Shown: positions 1-8,412, counted from the stretch's first letter. The stretch: DNA of 64,000 nucleotides from Collinsella aerofaciens (GCF_902364355.1 NZ_CABJDK010000006.1:32494-96493); one strand, 5' to 3'. The notes: generated by a model from the letters alone, not told the origin. Numbers and translations: made by a program.

Positions 1-448
1 CGCCCGCGCCCACGGTTCCGTCGGTGCCCATGATGCCAATCTTGCGCACCGGCTCGGCCGGCATGCTCAGGTTGGGGTCGAACTCGCACTCCCCCATCAC
101 CGCACCCGCAAGGGCATAGCGCACCGACTCACGCGGCATGTGGATAATCGGCACCTTCGTAAACGACTGGATCTGGTCGTAGAAGTAGTGTGACGTGTTG
201 CAGGGAATGGCAATGTGCGCACAGCCCAGCGACTCGAGTGCCTGGGCACACTCTTTCATGGTCGCCAGCAGCTTGGCGTGCTCGCCGGTCTTAATGGCCA
301 GCGTGCGGTCGGGCATGGTCGACTTGGAGAGCACCACCATGTCGATATGATCCTGATCGCAGGCAGCAGCCGTATGACGCACTACCTGGTCGTAGTAATA
401 CGACGTGGCCTCGGCGCCCATGCCGCCGATAACTCCCAGCTTTTCCAT
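1..448 (-). CDS. Aspartate/glutamate racemase family protein, 3' end cut by window edge
   Basis: This is the N-terminal 149 residues of an amino-acid racemase; the C-terminal part lies beyond base 1. The start is clear: an AAGGAGGCGGCG ribosome site sits just before ATG at 448. The protein opens with the glycine-rich GVIGGMGAE stretch (residues 5-13) and has CNTSH at 83-87, whose Cys is the first of the two catalytic cysteines expected in PLP-independent Asp/Glu racemases. The second cysteine is outside the window. It follows an ATP-grasp ligase on the same strand with an 84-base gap, so it may supply D-aspartate to that ligase. Substrate preference (Asp or Glu) cannot be read from the visible part. 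Confidence 0.8.
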   Translation of the reverse strand, partial: MEKLGVIGGMGAEATSYYYDQVVRHTAAACDQDHIDMVVLSKSTMPDRTLAIKTGEHAKLLATMKECAQALESLGCAHIAIPCNTSHYFYDQIQSFTKVPIIHMPRESVRYALAGAVMGECEFDPNLSMPAEPVRKIGIMGTDGTVGAG

Positions 449-532
449 CGCCGCCTCCTTGGTGACGCTTGCGCAATTGCGCGTATCATACCCGCGCCCG
501 CCCGATGTAAACCGGACGGGCGCCGCACTCAT

Positions 533-1789
533 CTACTTGTAATACGTCTTGAACAGCTTAAAGTGGCGCAGCTTGGTGTGCCACATGCGCAGCCAGCGGT
601 TAAAGACAAAGTCGCCCTTCATAAACGAAGGGTCGGCGCCCTTGCCTTCCTTGTCCAGGCGATGCACCTTAGCGCGCAGCTCGGGATCCTTGACGTACTT
701 GTCGACGACGCCCATGGGGACGACCATCCACAGCGCCTCGTCCTGCGCCGTCACAAACTCCGGCTCAAACGGGCGGTTGAACACATACTCGTCCACCACA
801 TACTTGGCAACGTTAAAGCCGCTGTTAGTGACGTAGTAGTTGCTGCGACCTTGGCGCGTGTTGAAATCGAAGAACTTAAACGAGCCGTCGCGCTCGTCGT
901 ACTTAACGTCAAAGTTGGAATAGCCCACAAAGTGAAGGTCCTCGAGCAACTTGCGCACGCCGCCCATGAGCTCGTCATTGGGCTCGGTGATGATACAGGC
1001 GTGGTTGCCGACACCGTGAGGCTGATGCTCCTCGAGCAGCACGTGACCCAGGCACATCATGCGCACCTTGCCGTTGCGGTCGGAATAACTGGTGAGCACG
1101 CGCATGTACTCGTCATTGCCGGGCACGCGATCCTGCAAGATCAGGTCGTCGGTGTAGCCGCTGGCATACGAGTCGCGAATGACCTGTTCCAGCTCGGCAC
1201 GGTCGGCAATCTCATAGGCCTTTTTCTGGCCCTCGAACTCGTGCTGCCACCACATGATGCCGTCAGAAGGCTTCAGAATCATCGGGTAGGGAAAATCGAT
1301 CTGGTCGAGCACTTCGGCAGGCGCCTCGCCTTGGGCGTTCAGCATCGCCATGGTGAAGGTAAAGGTATGCGGATAGGGCACGCCATGCTTCTCGCACAGC
1401 TCGTAGAAGATCTCCTTCTTCTGACACTGCTCAAGCATGCTATAGGGAGCGTAAGGCGCGACGATGTTATCCGCCAACTCATGGGCATCCTTGGCCTGAG
1501 CCACGAGGGCAACATAGTTATCGCCACAGCCCACAAGGACAATCGTCTTATCGGCATGCGCTTGGGCAATGCCGTTGACGGTCCTGAGCATCACGGGCAT
1601 GGTATCGATATCCACGTTGGGCGTGTAGTCGATAATCTGGCTGCGGTACGCGGGACCCGTCTGATACTTGCCAAAGACCAGACTCTTGACCTGGTACTCC
1701 TCATAGAAGGCGCGCGCCACCGAATAGGCGTTGATGTCGCCACCGAGCAGCACGGGAATGAACTCGCGCTCTGTAAACTGCAATGCCAT
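533..1789 (-). CDS. ATP-grasp carboxylate-amine ligase, D-aspartate ligase-like
   Basis: This 418-residue protein has the layout of a stand-alone ATP-grasp ligase: an N-terminal substrate domain, the nucleotide-binding ILKPSD stretch at 171-176, DVKYD at 294-298 and the magnesium-binding FFDFNTRQGR segment at 306-315. It has no signal peptide or membrane segment, so it should act in the cytoplasm. The start at 1789 has AGGAAG eight bases upstream. Its downstream neighbour is an Asp/Glu racemase. The same pairing occurs in Enterococcus faecium, where Asl-fm adds D-Asp to peptidoglycan precursors and a racemase feeds it. That role is inferred from length, family and context; other ATP-grasp ligations are possible. 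Confidence 0.72.
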   Translation of the reverse strand: MALQFTEREFIPVLLGGDINAYSVARAFYEEYQVKSLVFGKYQTGPAYRSQIIDYTPNVDIDTMPVMLRTVNGIAQAHADKTIVLVGCGDNYVALVAQAKDAHELADNIVAPYAPYSMLEQCQKKEIFYELCEKHGVPYPHTFTFTMAMLNAQGEAPAEVLDQIDFPYPMILKPSDGIMWWQHEFEGQKKAYEIADRAELEQVIRDSYASGYTDDLILQDRVPGNDEYMRVLTSYSDRNGKVRMMCLGHVLLEEHQPHGVGNHACIITEPNDELMGGVRKLLEDLHFVGYSNFDVKYDERDGSFKFFDFNTRQGRSNYYVTNSGFNVAKYVVDEYVFNRPFEPEFVTAQDEALWMVVPMGVVDKYVKDPELRAKVHRLDKEGKGADPSFMKGDFVFNRWLRMWHTKLRHFKLFKTYYK

Positions 1790-2012
1790 GGAAACTTCCT
1801 ATCATGAACTGCCCACACAACGGGGCGGTCTTTGCGCAACTGATTTATTCTAGCGTGCCAAGCCGCCGGCGCCCAAAGCTCCACCGTATCTATGGCAATC
1901 GACGCAATCGTCCAGCACGAAGACGGCGCTCACCGTTGTATGACAATGGGCAATGAACCTACCATTGTTGTAGGATTCAGCGTATTGACATCCTCGAACG
2001 AAAGGCGCGCAC

Positions 2013-2645
2013 GTGCCCCAAGACCATCCGACCGATAATCCTATCCTCAATGCCACGAAGCGCGAGCTGGCGGAACGCGCACAAACGGCCGTTCCCCTAC
2101 GCACGACAAACGATGCCTACGACAGGCCCGCCCGCATCGTCTCAATCAACACGTCGGCGCACAAGGGCACACGCAAGTCGCCCGTCGCCGATGGACACGA
2201 CACCGTTATAGAACAATTTGGCCTCGCCTCCGACGCACACGCCGGGCATTGGCACCGTCAGGTTTCCTTTTTGGCCGCAGAGTCCATCCAGACGGCGCAG
2301 GCCCGCGGGCTCGATGTGCGCAAGGGTGACTTTGGGGAGAATTTCACCACGCAAGGCATCAATCTACTCTCGCTCCCCATGGGCACGCAGCTCAAGCTTG
2401 GCAGCGAGGTGCTTGTCGAAATCAGCCAAATCGGCAAGGTCTGCCACACACGCTGTGCCATCTACTATCTCGCCGGCGACTGCATCTTTCCCCACGAGGG
2501 CGTTTTTGGCGTGGTGCTAAAGGGCGGAGAGGTCCATATCGGCGACGACATCCAGGTGGTCAAGCTCGGCGACGGCACCTGCTCGTTCACCCCTGCCGAG
2601 GCCCTCGAAGAGATTGAGCGGGCTCGTCAGGAGGGCACGCTGTAG
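2013..2645 (+). CDS. MOSC domain-containing protein
   Basis: A 210-residue MOSC-domain protein (the C-terminal domain of molybdenum cofactor sulfurases). The diagnostic features are a DAHAG(H) segment near residues 74-79, GDFGENF at 105-111 and KVCHTRC at 142-148, whose first Cys is the usual conserved MOSC cysteine. The chosen start is GTG at 2013 with a GAAAGG ribosome site seven bases upstream. The first about 35 residues are variable and could be an extension. MOSC proteins bind sulfur or molybdenum cofactor, but many stand-alone members have no known reaction. No molybdopterin gene lies nearby, so the substrate is unknown. Confidence 0.85.
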   Translation: MPQDHPTDNPILNATKRELAERAQTAVPLRTTNDAYDRPARIVSINTSAHKGTRKSPVADGHDTVIEQFGLASDAHAGHWHRQVSFLAAESIQTAQARGLDVRKGDFGENFTTQGINLLSLPMGTQLKLGSEVLVEISQIGKVCHTRCAIYYLAGDCIFPHEGVFGVVLKGGEVHIGDDIQVVKLGDGTCSFTPAEALEEIERARQEGTL

Positions 2646-2714
2646 TTGTAAAACCCCACGTTGAGATAGCTTTTACAGCCCAAAACACCTCTCAAATAGG
2701 GCTCCGTAACGTTA

Positions 2715-2818
2715 AAGTTGAACTCTATGGTTTCTCAACAATTCATCATAACTGCAGGTCAAAGCCAAAGCCTCAAGTTCAACTTGACCCTTTGGAACCT
2801 TTAAGGTTCAAGTTGAGG
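2715..2818. promoter_or_regulatory. Cluster of AAGTTcAACTT-like motifs upstream of a secreted protein
   Basis: Three related motifs occur in about 100 bases: AAGTTGAACT at 2715, the exact palindrome AAGTTCAACTT at 2775-2785 and TTCAAGTTGA at 2807. They lie between the MOSC gene and the lysozyme-like gene. Repeated palindromes of this size upstream of one gene look like operator sites, but the regulator is not identifiable here. Confidence 0.35.
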
Positions 2819-2879
2819 TCGAAAGCAGTAGTAGAATACCGTTCGAACCATAACCCACGATTGATTGCAGAGGGACTGG

Positions 2880-4013
2880 ATGCAGCATTCGAATCATCGC
2901 GCCGCAGCGCTCATTGCGTCGAAGCCGGCTCGTATCATCACGAGCGCCGCGCTCGCCGTTGCGCTGACGGCCACGCCGATGCTCTCCCCCGTTGCGGCGT
3001 ATGCCGCCTCGCAGGCAACGCAGGACCAGCTTTCCGCAGCCCAGCAGAAGATCGAAGCCGCCACGAGCGCCTACAACGACGCCCGCACCAAACTCGATGA
3101 CCTGCAAAAGCAGATTGACTCCAATGAGGCAAGCATCGAGGAAATCGAGGCTAAGCTTCCCGAGCAGCAGGCCAAGGCAAGCTCCGCCATGCGCGATCTG
3201 TACAAGTATCAGAAGGGCACCAACCCCATCGTGAGCTTCCTGGTCAACGCGCAGAGCCTGGGTGAGTTCATCACGACCTGCAAATACACCAACCAGATCA
3301 CGAGCTCGAGCGTCGACGAGATCGAACAGCTCAATAACATGCAAACCGAACTCGAGCAGAACAAGGCTGAGCTCCAGCAGGCCAAGTCTCAGCTTGAGGC
3401 AGAGCAGAAAAACGCCGAGGATGCGTTGGCTCAGGCCCAGCAGCTCCGCAGCGAGGCGCAGGCAAAAGCCGAGCAGGAAAATGCCGCCGAGCTTGCCAAG
3501 CTTGAGGCCGATAAGGCCGCTGCCGCCGAGAAGATCTCGGGCGAGGGCGTAAGCGGCAACAATTCCAGCAGCCAGGCCACCAACACCAACACCACCATCG
3601 ACACCACGGTGAACAACGCCAATACCGGTAGCTCCGATTACGATTCGTTCATTAATGAGTGGACGAGCCGCATCGACAATTATCTCGCCGGCTCCCCCAT
3701 GGCAGGCCAGGGCTATAACTTTGCCGTCGCCGCTTGGAATACCGGTGTCGACCCCCGTTGGTCCCCCGCCATCGCCTGCATCGAGAGCACCAAGGGTGCT
3801 TATTGCGCCAATTCTTACAACGCCTGGGGCTGGAGTGCCCGTGGCGGCGGTTGGCGCAGCTTTGGCAGCTGGAGCGAGGGCATCTCCGCTCACGTTGCCT
3901 ATCTGGGCGCCAACTACGGCTCCACCCTTACCCCGGCAGCGGCCAAAAAGTACTGCCCGCCCACGTGGCAGGACTGGTACAACAAAGTCGCCGCTCAGAT
4001 GAACCGCATCTAG
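2880..4013 (+). CDS. Secreted coiled-coil protein with C-terminal lysozyme-like domain
   Basis: This is a 377-residue exported protein. Residues 1-42 form a signal peptide (positive stretch, Ala-rich core, cleavage near AYA-AS). Residues about 45-225 are a long coiled coil of the PcsB/CwlO type, followed by a Ser/Asn/Thr-rich linker. The C-terminal about 120 residues, with IACIESTKG and the NAWGWS segment, look like a lysozyme-fold glucosaminidase or lytic transglycosylase; the Glu in CIES is the likely catalytic acid. The start at 2880 is preferred to the in-frame TTG at 2865 because AGAGGG lies six bases before it. A probable role is peptidoglycan hydrolysis at the cell surface. A perfect hairpin terminator follows. 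Confidence 0.8.
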   Translation: MQHSNHRAAALIASKPARIITSAALAVALTATPMLSPVAAYAASQATQDQLSAAQQKIEAATSAYNDARTKLDDLQKQIDSNEASIEEIEAKLPEQQAKASSAMRDLYKYQKGTNPIVSFLVNAQSLGEFITTCKYTNQITSSSVDEIEQLNNMQTELEQNKAELQQAKSQLEAEQKNAEDALAQAQQLRSEAQAKAEQENAAELAKLEADKAAAAEKISGEGVSGNNSSSQATNTNTTIDTTVNNANTGSSDYDSFINEWTSRIDNYLAGSPMAGQGYNFAVAAWNTGVDPRWSPAIACIESTKGAYCANSYNAWGWSARGGGWRSFGSWSEGISAHVAYLGANYGSTLTPAAAKKYCPPTWQDWYNKVAAQMNRI

Positions 4014-4023
4014 GTGCAACTGC

Positions 4024-4052
4024 AAAGGGCCCCAATGGGGCCCTTTTCTTTT
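4024..4052 (+). terminator. Rho-independent terminator, shared by convergent genes
   Basis: A perfect 10-bp stem (AAAGGGCCCC with GGGGCCCTTT) with a three-base loop is followed by TTTTCTTTT. It follows the lysozyme-like gene and touches the stop codon of the convergent kinase gene. Confidence 0.9.
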
Positions 4053-5430
4053 AGGTAGCGGAGGTATCGACGACGCCGGTCGCATTGGCAACCGCGACTA
4101 TGACGATCATGCATAGGAGCAGCACACCCAATGCCTTGAGCCAAAGTTTCGCGAGTTTCTTGCCGCGATAGCTGTCGAGCAGTGCGAATCGCCGACGAAG
4201 ACGGCGCTTATCGAGCAGCGCAAAATGCATAAGCACCATAAGGCCATCGACAAAGAAAAAATACTCGATTATGAGAAGCCACGTCGGGTAGCTTTGGTTT
4301 GCTCCCGTGGGGTGAAAGACGGCAAAGTGACTTCCGGCAAAGAACACAAGTAGCGAGAAGCAGACGAGCGCATTCCAAATGCGCCCCAGAGACTCCGGAA
4401 CGCGAGAGAGCGGACCGCATGCAGCGGAGGCGGCAGGCCTAGGAAGCCCTGCGGGGTTCTGGAGCCCTTGGAGCGTCAACACCGTCTCCGAGGCCGGAGT
4501 ACGGACAGGCGCAGGTGTAGGAGGCCGCACGGGGCGGCTCAGATCGTATGCCGAGCGCGTCGCCCGTCCCAACGCTTCCGCACTCGCAAAACGCTTGGCC
4601 GGGTCGAGCGCCATCGACATGCAGACGGCATCGGCAAGTGGAGTGGGAATGCCACGCGCCTCGCATTGCTCGCGCATGTCGAGCCCTGGTTTAGGGTCGA
4701 CTCCCGTCAAGCAGAAGAACAACAGGGCGCCCAGTGCGTAGACGTCGCTGCGCACACTCGTCTGCCCAAACCCATACTGCTCGGGCGGCGCATAGGGTCG
4801 CGTGCCAAACTTGACGGTGTCGGCATCGGCGCCATCGCGCCATACGCGCGCGATCCCCAAGTCGATAATCACCAGCGACGAAAACGTCAGGCCCTCATCG
4901 AGCGTACAGTTCGCACCCGTCACGATGATATTCGACGGTTTGAGGTCGCGATGGATCACCGGCGCCGACGTCTCCCCCGCCATTGCAAAACCGGCGTGGA
5001 GCTCGCCCACGGCATCGCATAGGGCAGGATACAATTCACGCGCATAATCGGGGGTGGCTCCCAGACGGTCCACCAGCGCCCTGAGCGTCTCCCCTTCGAT
5101 GTATTCCATAACCACGTTGAGCTCGTCGCCCACACGATGACAATCGACGATTCTGGGCAGGTGCTCAAAACGCCTGCCTGCCCGCTGGGCGGCAAACAGA
5201 CGCCCGTATGCCCCGCCGATTTGAGCCGAAGCATCGATGCGTTTACGGACAAAGGGGCCGAGCGAACCACCGCCGGTTCCTTCAAAGTACACGAGCTCGG
5301 TTGTTTCAACGGACGAGCGCTTAAGTACACGCTCCACGCGATAGCTGTCGTCGCGATCGAGCGACGCCAGATGTTCGGCAAGCGCTGCGGTCAGCTCGTC
5401 ATTGGAATATGTTGTGGTCTGAGTATCCAT
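4051..5430 (-). CDS. Membrane-anchored Ser/Thr protein kinase
   Basis: This 459-residue protein has a Hanks-type kinase domain in about residues 30-290: the ATP-binding Lys in VRKRI (61-65), the catalytic HRDLKPSN loop (160-167) and IDLGIAR (189-195), where DLG replaces the usual DFG. A Pro-rich linker is followed by three hydrophobic segments in the last 120 residues, so the kinase is tethered to the membrane with a cytoplasmic catalytic domain. There are no PASTA repeats, so it is not a PknB/StkP-type wall sensor. The start at 5430 is one of several nearby ATGs; a GGAGG lies very close to it, so the start could be up to 10 codons earlier. A small HTH protein gene is 98 bases upstream. Confidence 0.85.
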   Translation of the reverse strand: MDTQTTTYSNDELTAALAEHLASLDRDDSYRVERVLKRSSVETTELVYFEGTGGGSLGPFVRKRIDASAQIGGAYGRLFAAQRAGRRFEHLPRIVDCHRVGDELNVVMEYIEGETLRALVDRLGATPDYARELYPALCDAVGELHAGFAMAGETSAPVIHRDLKPSNIIVTGANCTLDEGLTFSSLVIIDLGIARVWRDGADADTVKFGTRPYAPPEQYGFGQTSVRSDVYALGALLFFCLTGVDPKPGLDMREQCEARGIPTPLADAVCMSMALDPAKRFASAEALGRATRSAYDLSRPVRPPTPAPVRTPASETVLTLQGLQNPAGLPRPAASAACGPLSRVPESLGRIWNALVCFSLLVFFAGSHFAVFHPTGANQSYPTWLLIIEYFFFVDGLMVLMHFALLDKRRLRRRFALLDSYRGKKLAKLWLKALGVLLLCMIVIVAVANATGVVDTSAT

Positions 5431-5528
5431 AGCCTCCATCATAGCGCAGGGCGCAGACACCCCATGGCATCCGCGCCCCGTTCGTTTGCATCGTTGTTCG
5501 GCAGCTCCGCCGGCTCAGATATCAGCCG

Positions 5529-5951
5529 CTAACTCACCGTCTCCTCGCCAAAGCGATACAGCTCCTCGTTGACCTTTTGGAGGCTGCACCCGCGATCGAT
5601 GCAAAAGATGATAATCGCATCACGGCGATCCTTGCAGTTGAGGACGCTTACCCCGGCAGCCGTCAGTGCACGGTTGGCCTCTTTGAGCGTCAGCGCCATC
5701 GCAAAGGCAATCTGCAGCACCTTATTGCGACTCGGGTGACGCGCACCGGTAAAGATCTGATAGCCGAAGGTCTCATTGAGATCGGCCATACGAACCACGC
5801 GCGAGCGCTCCAAGCCCTTTTCCTGCAGCAGCTGCTTCAGGTAGTCCGAAAGCGACGGGGCGGCAAAGTCGTGCTCCCTGATATAGCCATCGATGTTCGG
5901 CGCATCGAGAAGCTCATTGAGCAGCTCCTCGGTCAGCTTTTTATCGGGCAT
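5529..5951 (-). CDS. Small helix-turn-helix protein adjacent to the kinase
   Basis: A 140-residue cytoplasmic protein. Residues about 33-105 (LSDYLKQLL, then SRVVRMADLN, then RNKVLQIAFAM) have the spacing of an Xre/lambda-repressor type HTH domain. The C-terminal part contains FCIDRGCSL and is unassigned. It lies upstream of the Ser/Thr kinase gene on the same strand. Such HTH-kinase pairs suggest that the regulator could be a phosphorylation target, but this is only context inference. Its DNA target is unknown. Confidence 0.65.
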   Translation of the reverse strand: MPDKKLTEELLNELLDAPNIDGYIREHDFAAPSLSDYLKQLLQEKGLERSRVVRMADLNETFGYQIFTGARHPSRNKVLQIAFAMALTLKEANRALTAAGVSVLNCKDRRDAIIIFCIDRGCSLQKVNEELYRFGEETVS

Positions 5952-5984
5952 ACGACTTCACCTCCCCCCAGTGCATGCAACATG

Positions 5985-6428
5985 CTAAAAACCGCTTACA
6001 TCCGAACGCTCCCAGCTAGCAACCTGGTCAGGAGACACCGTACCCAGCGCCTCGAACTTCCAGGAGCCGCCCGCCTTCAGATGATTGGTGTTTGCAAGAG
6101 CCGTTCCAACCTGGTTGCCATCGGCATCATACAGAACATACTCAATCTGAATATAGCTCTTTTCCTTGTCCGTGTTATTGGTCAGCGTGCCCGTGATCTT
6201 ATAGGCAAACTGATTGGAGGTGTCTTCAGCCTCGTCAGCAATGGTATACGGTTCTTGCGGTTCTTTTTGCTCCTCAGCCTGCTGTGTCGCCTCGGCAGGT
6301 TTTGCCGAATCGCTCGCAGACGAATCGGTTGAATTGCCACCCATAGAGCCCACGGCACCGACGATAACCAGCACCACGATGACGCCTAGGACAATCTTGC
6401 CGATCGGCTTCTTTCCCTCTTTTGCCAT
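5985..6428 (-). CDS. Membrane-anchored FxLYD-domain protein
   Basis: A 147-residue protein with a short positive N-terminus, one membrane segment (about residues 10-27), a Ser/Glu-rich linker and a C-terminal beta domain of about 85 residues. The segment around YVLYDADGNQVGTA matches the FxLYD domain pattern of cell-surface proteins that resemble immunoglobulin-like folds. The domain should be outside the membrane; function is unknown. Its ribosome site AGGAAGGA is part of an inverted repeat (6434-6487), which may limit translation. Confidence 0.7.
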   Translation of the reverse strand: MAKEGKKPIGKIVLGVIVVLVIVGAVGSMGGNSTDSSASDSAKPAEATQQAEEQKEPQEPYTIADEAEDTSNQFAYKITGTLTNNTDKEKSYIQIEYVLYDADGNQVGTALANTNHLKAGGSWKFEALGTVSPDQVASWERSDVSGF

Positions 6429-6433
6429 TATGC

Positions 6434-6487
6434 ATCCTTCCTATGATCCGGCTACCGCGCCGGCACACAGCACATCGTAGGAAGGAT
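6434..6487 (-). promoter_or_regulatory. Hairpin that contains the ribosome site of the FxLYD gene
   Basis: On the minus strand ATCCTTCCTACGAT pairs with ATCATAGGAAGGAT (13 of 14), with an inner CCGGC/GCCGG stem. The downstream arm contains the Shine-Dalgarno sequence AGGAAGGA, seven bases before the start codon at 6428. The mRNA could therefore hide its own ribosome site. Confidence 0.45.
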
Positions 6488-6592
6488 TAAACTTGAATTC
6501 ATTAGCTGAGAGCTAAAGTTGCGGTAAACGGCCAATGCGGTTATCCGAACGCCGAGCAAACGCACTTTGCGCGACCGTCTGCTGGCAGTGCA

Positions 6593-6913
6593 TCAACCCA
6601 ACGTGACGGATTCCCCGGTAAAGGTACTCACAAGCAACAGGATAAAGAAAACTAAATAGCTGATGCTCAATAGGTAGGCGACGACTAAAAAGATGGTCCA
6701 TCCGACATTGGTCTTACCATCGGCACGACGTTGCTCGCGAGAACGGCACAGCCAGACCGTCACGCCAATGGCCACAATCAGCAGCACGAGCGCCGCCGCG
6801 GCCAACCCGGCAAGCGCAAACATCACGCCAATGCTCACAGCAATAACCGGAAGCAGCAGCAAGCCACACCCGCATCCACCCGGACTATATACGGAAGACT
6901 GTCGGCGCTTCAT
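6593..6913 (-). CDS. Small hypothetical membrane protein
   Basis: A 106-residue protein with a short Gly/Cys-rich start (PGGCGCG), a double-length hydrophobic stretch at about residues 17-50 and another at about 75-98, so probably three membrane segments. ATG at 6913 is chosen because GGAG lies five bases before it; the ribosome site is inside the end of the upstream M20 gene, whose stop is at 6916, so the two are likely translationally linked. No family was recognised. Confidence 0.6.
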   Translation of the reverse strand: MKRRQSSVYSPGGCGCGLLLLPVIAVSIGVMFALAGLAAAALVLLIVAIGVTVWLCRSREQRRADGKTNVGWTIFLVVAYLLSISYLVFFILLLVSTFTGESVTLG

Positions 6914-6915
6914 CG

Positions 6916-8103
6916 TCACTCCAAGTTAAGCAATCGTTTGTAGACATCGAGACCTTTGAGCAGGATTTCCTCGTCAAAGAGCATGGTATCGGTATGCAGG
7001 GCGCTCGTGGCATAGGCGGGGCAGCCATCCGAATCGATCGGGTTTTCTTGTCCCTCCGGCATGCCCGTACCCAGCAGGAAGAACACACCCGGCAGATGGC
7101 GCTGATAGAAGGCGAAGTCCTCGGCGATTAGCAGTGGCTCGTCCACAAGTTGCAGCTCGGACAAGGCAGGCGCAATGTGGGCGAACAGCTCGGGGTCGTT
7201 ATCGACCGGCGGATAGCCCTCGGCAAAGTCGAGGTCGTACGTACAGCCTGTTGCGGCGCAGACCTCGTCCAACACGCGGCGCACGCCCTCGCGCGCACGG
7301 TCGAACATACCGTCCGTAAATACGCGGAGGCTGCCAGCCACATGGGCCTCCCCCGCCACCGCATTGCAGACGGTGCCAGCCTGCAGCAGGCCGAACTTAC
7401 CAATGCAGGGCTCGTCGGCACCTAACTCGTCCATGAGCTTGCGCTCGGAAACCAAGAACTTGGCCGCTGCCAGCGCGGCATCATGCGATTCCTCGACTGG
7501 AACGCCGTAGGTCTTGGCGATATGGATGCTCGCGCCATGGATATGAATGTGCGTCTCGCTTGAGCGCGCCAGCAGCGGACCGGAACAGCTCGCCAACGTG
7601 CCGGCGGGTAAATCGGGCCATACGTGGAAGCCAAAGATGCGATCCGCCCCGTAGCGCTCGAATACGCCGCTCTCGCACACCGTCTTGGCGCCACCAGTCG
7701 TCTCCTCGGCCGGCTGAAACACAAAGAGCACATTGCGCTTAATGGCGCCCGGCTGCTCACGGATCGTACGGTCGACGAAGGTTGCCGCCGCAAGCGCCAT
7801 GGCCATGTGTCCATCGTGTCCGCAAGCGTGCATCTTTCCGGGATGCGTCGAGGCAAAGGCCGCGCCCGTCGCCTCCGCAATGGGCAGGGCGTCCATATCG
7901 GCGCGAATCGCCGTGGCATGCGCGGCGCCCGTGCCGGCATCGAAGAAAGCGCAGACGCAGCTGGGACACGGATGGGTCACCTCGCAGGCGAGCGGCGCCA
8001 ACACGCCCTCAATATAGGCGATAGTCTGCGGAAGATCGAAGTCGAGCTCCGGAATGCGGTGCAGGTCGCGACGATAACGACGGAGTTCTTGGAGCTCGGT
8101 CAT
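6916..8103 (-). CDS. M20 family amidohydrolase, candidate N-acetyl-diaminopimelate deacetylase
   Basis: A 395-residue zinc amidohydrolase of the M20D type. Metal-binding features are HACGHDGH, PAEE followed by TTGGAK, GFHVWP and the C-terminal ALHTDT His. Start ATG 8103 has AAAGGA at proper spacing; the upstream ATG at 8118 has none. The gene is divergent from a riboswitch-controlled lysine operon that encodes DapH, which makes N-acetyl-tetrahydrodipicolinate. That pathway needs a deacetylase (DapL, such as Bacillus YkuR) of just this family, so this is the best candidate in the window. Related enzymes cleave hippurate or indole-acetyl amino acids, so the substrate remains an inference. Confidence 0.75.
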   Translation of the reverse strand: MTELQELRRYRRDLHRIPELDFDLPQTIAYIEGVLAPLACEVTHPCPSCVCAFFDAGTGAAHATAIRADMDALPIAEATGAAFASTHPGKMHACGHDGHMAMALAAATFVDRTIREQPGAIKRNVLFVFQPAEETTGGAKTVCESGVFERYGADRIFGFHVWPDLPAGTLASCSGPLLARSSETHIHIHGASIHIAKTYGVPVEESHDAALAAAKFLVSERKLMDELGADEPCIGKFGLLQAGTVCNAVAGEAHVAGSLRVFTDGMFDRAREGVRRVLDEVCAATGCTYDLDFAEGYPPVDNDPELFAHIAPALSELQLVDEPLLIAEDFAFYQRHLPGVFFLLGTGMPEGQENPIDSDGCPAYATSALHTDTMLFDEEILLKGLDVYKRLLNLE

Positions 8104-8214
8104 AGAGGTTCCTTTCATGGGTGCGCGTCGGTTGCCATCTATTGTGCCGCAAGATTGTCACACCCTTATTTCCAGCATATCCTTGCATTTTTTAAACGTT
8201 ATATACGAATACTC

Positions 8215-8243
8215 TTGTTTGGTAAAGTGCAACGTGGTAGGGT
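8215..8243 (+). promoter_or_regulatory. Sigma-70 type promoter of the lysine operon
   Basis: TTGTTT at 8215 and TAGGGT at 8238 are separated by 17 bases. Transcription would start near 8250, immediately before the riboswitch aptamer. Confidence 0.5.
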
Positions 8244-8250
8244 CTTTACC

Positions 8251-8412
8251 ACTTGATAGAGGCGCGGGCACGAAGAACCGCGGGCGAGCCGGCAGGCTTT
8301 GACCCCGTGGGGAGGCGAAACCCGCCGAACTGGGTTTTTCGGGCACGAACAACCTGGTGGGCCTGCGGGAAACACCCGCAGGACTGTCTGCAGCAATGCG
8401 GGAGCGCTATCC
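8251..8412 (+). promoter_or_regulatory. Lysine riboswitch (L box)
   Basis: The leader of lysA-dapA carries the hallmarks of the lysine aptamer: GATAGAGGCGCG at the 5' side, an ACTGTCTG segment near 8381, and GGAGCGCTATC at 8401-8411 closing helix P1 with GATAG at 8255. The middle has several strong hairpins as expected of the five-way junction. Downstream, the ribosome site region GGATAGCG (8462-8469) is an exact complement of CGCTATCC (8405-8412), and a second CGCTAT lies at 8427-8432. There is no U-rich terminator, so control is more likely at translation initiation. Confidence 0.9.

Noticed and set aside
215-1807. Long plus-strand open frame of 530 codons
   Set aside because: It is antisense to the racemase and ATP-grasp genes, has no domain signal and is rich in His/Leu/Val as expected for mirror frames of high-GC genes.
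2808-4091. Minus-strand open frame opposite the lysozyme-like gene
   Set aside because: It is a Leu/Gly-rich shadow; the plus-strand frame has a signal peptide, ribosome site and terminator.
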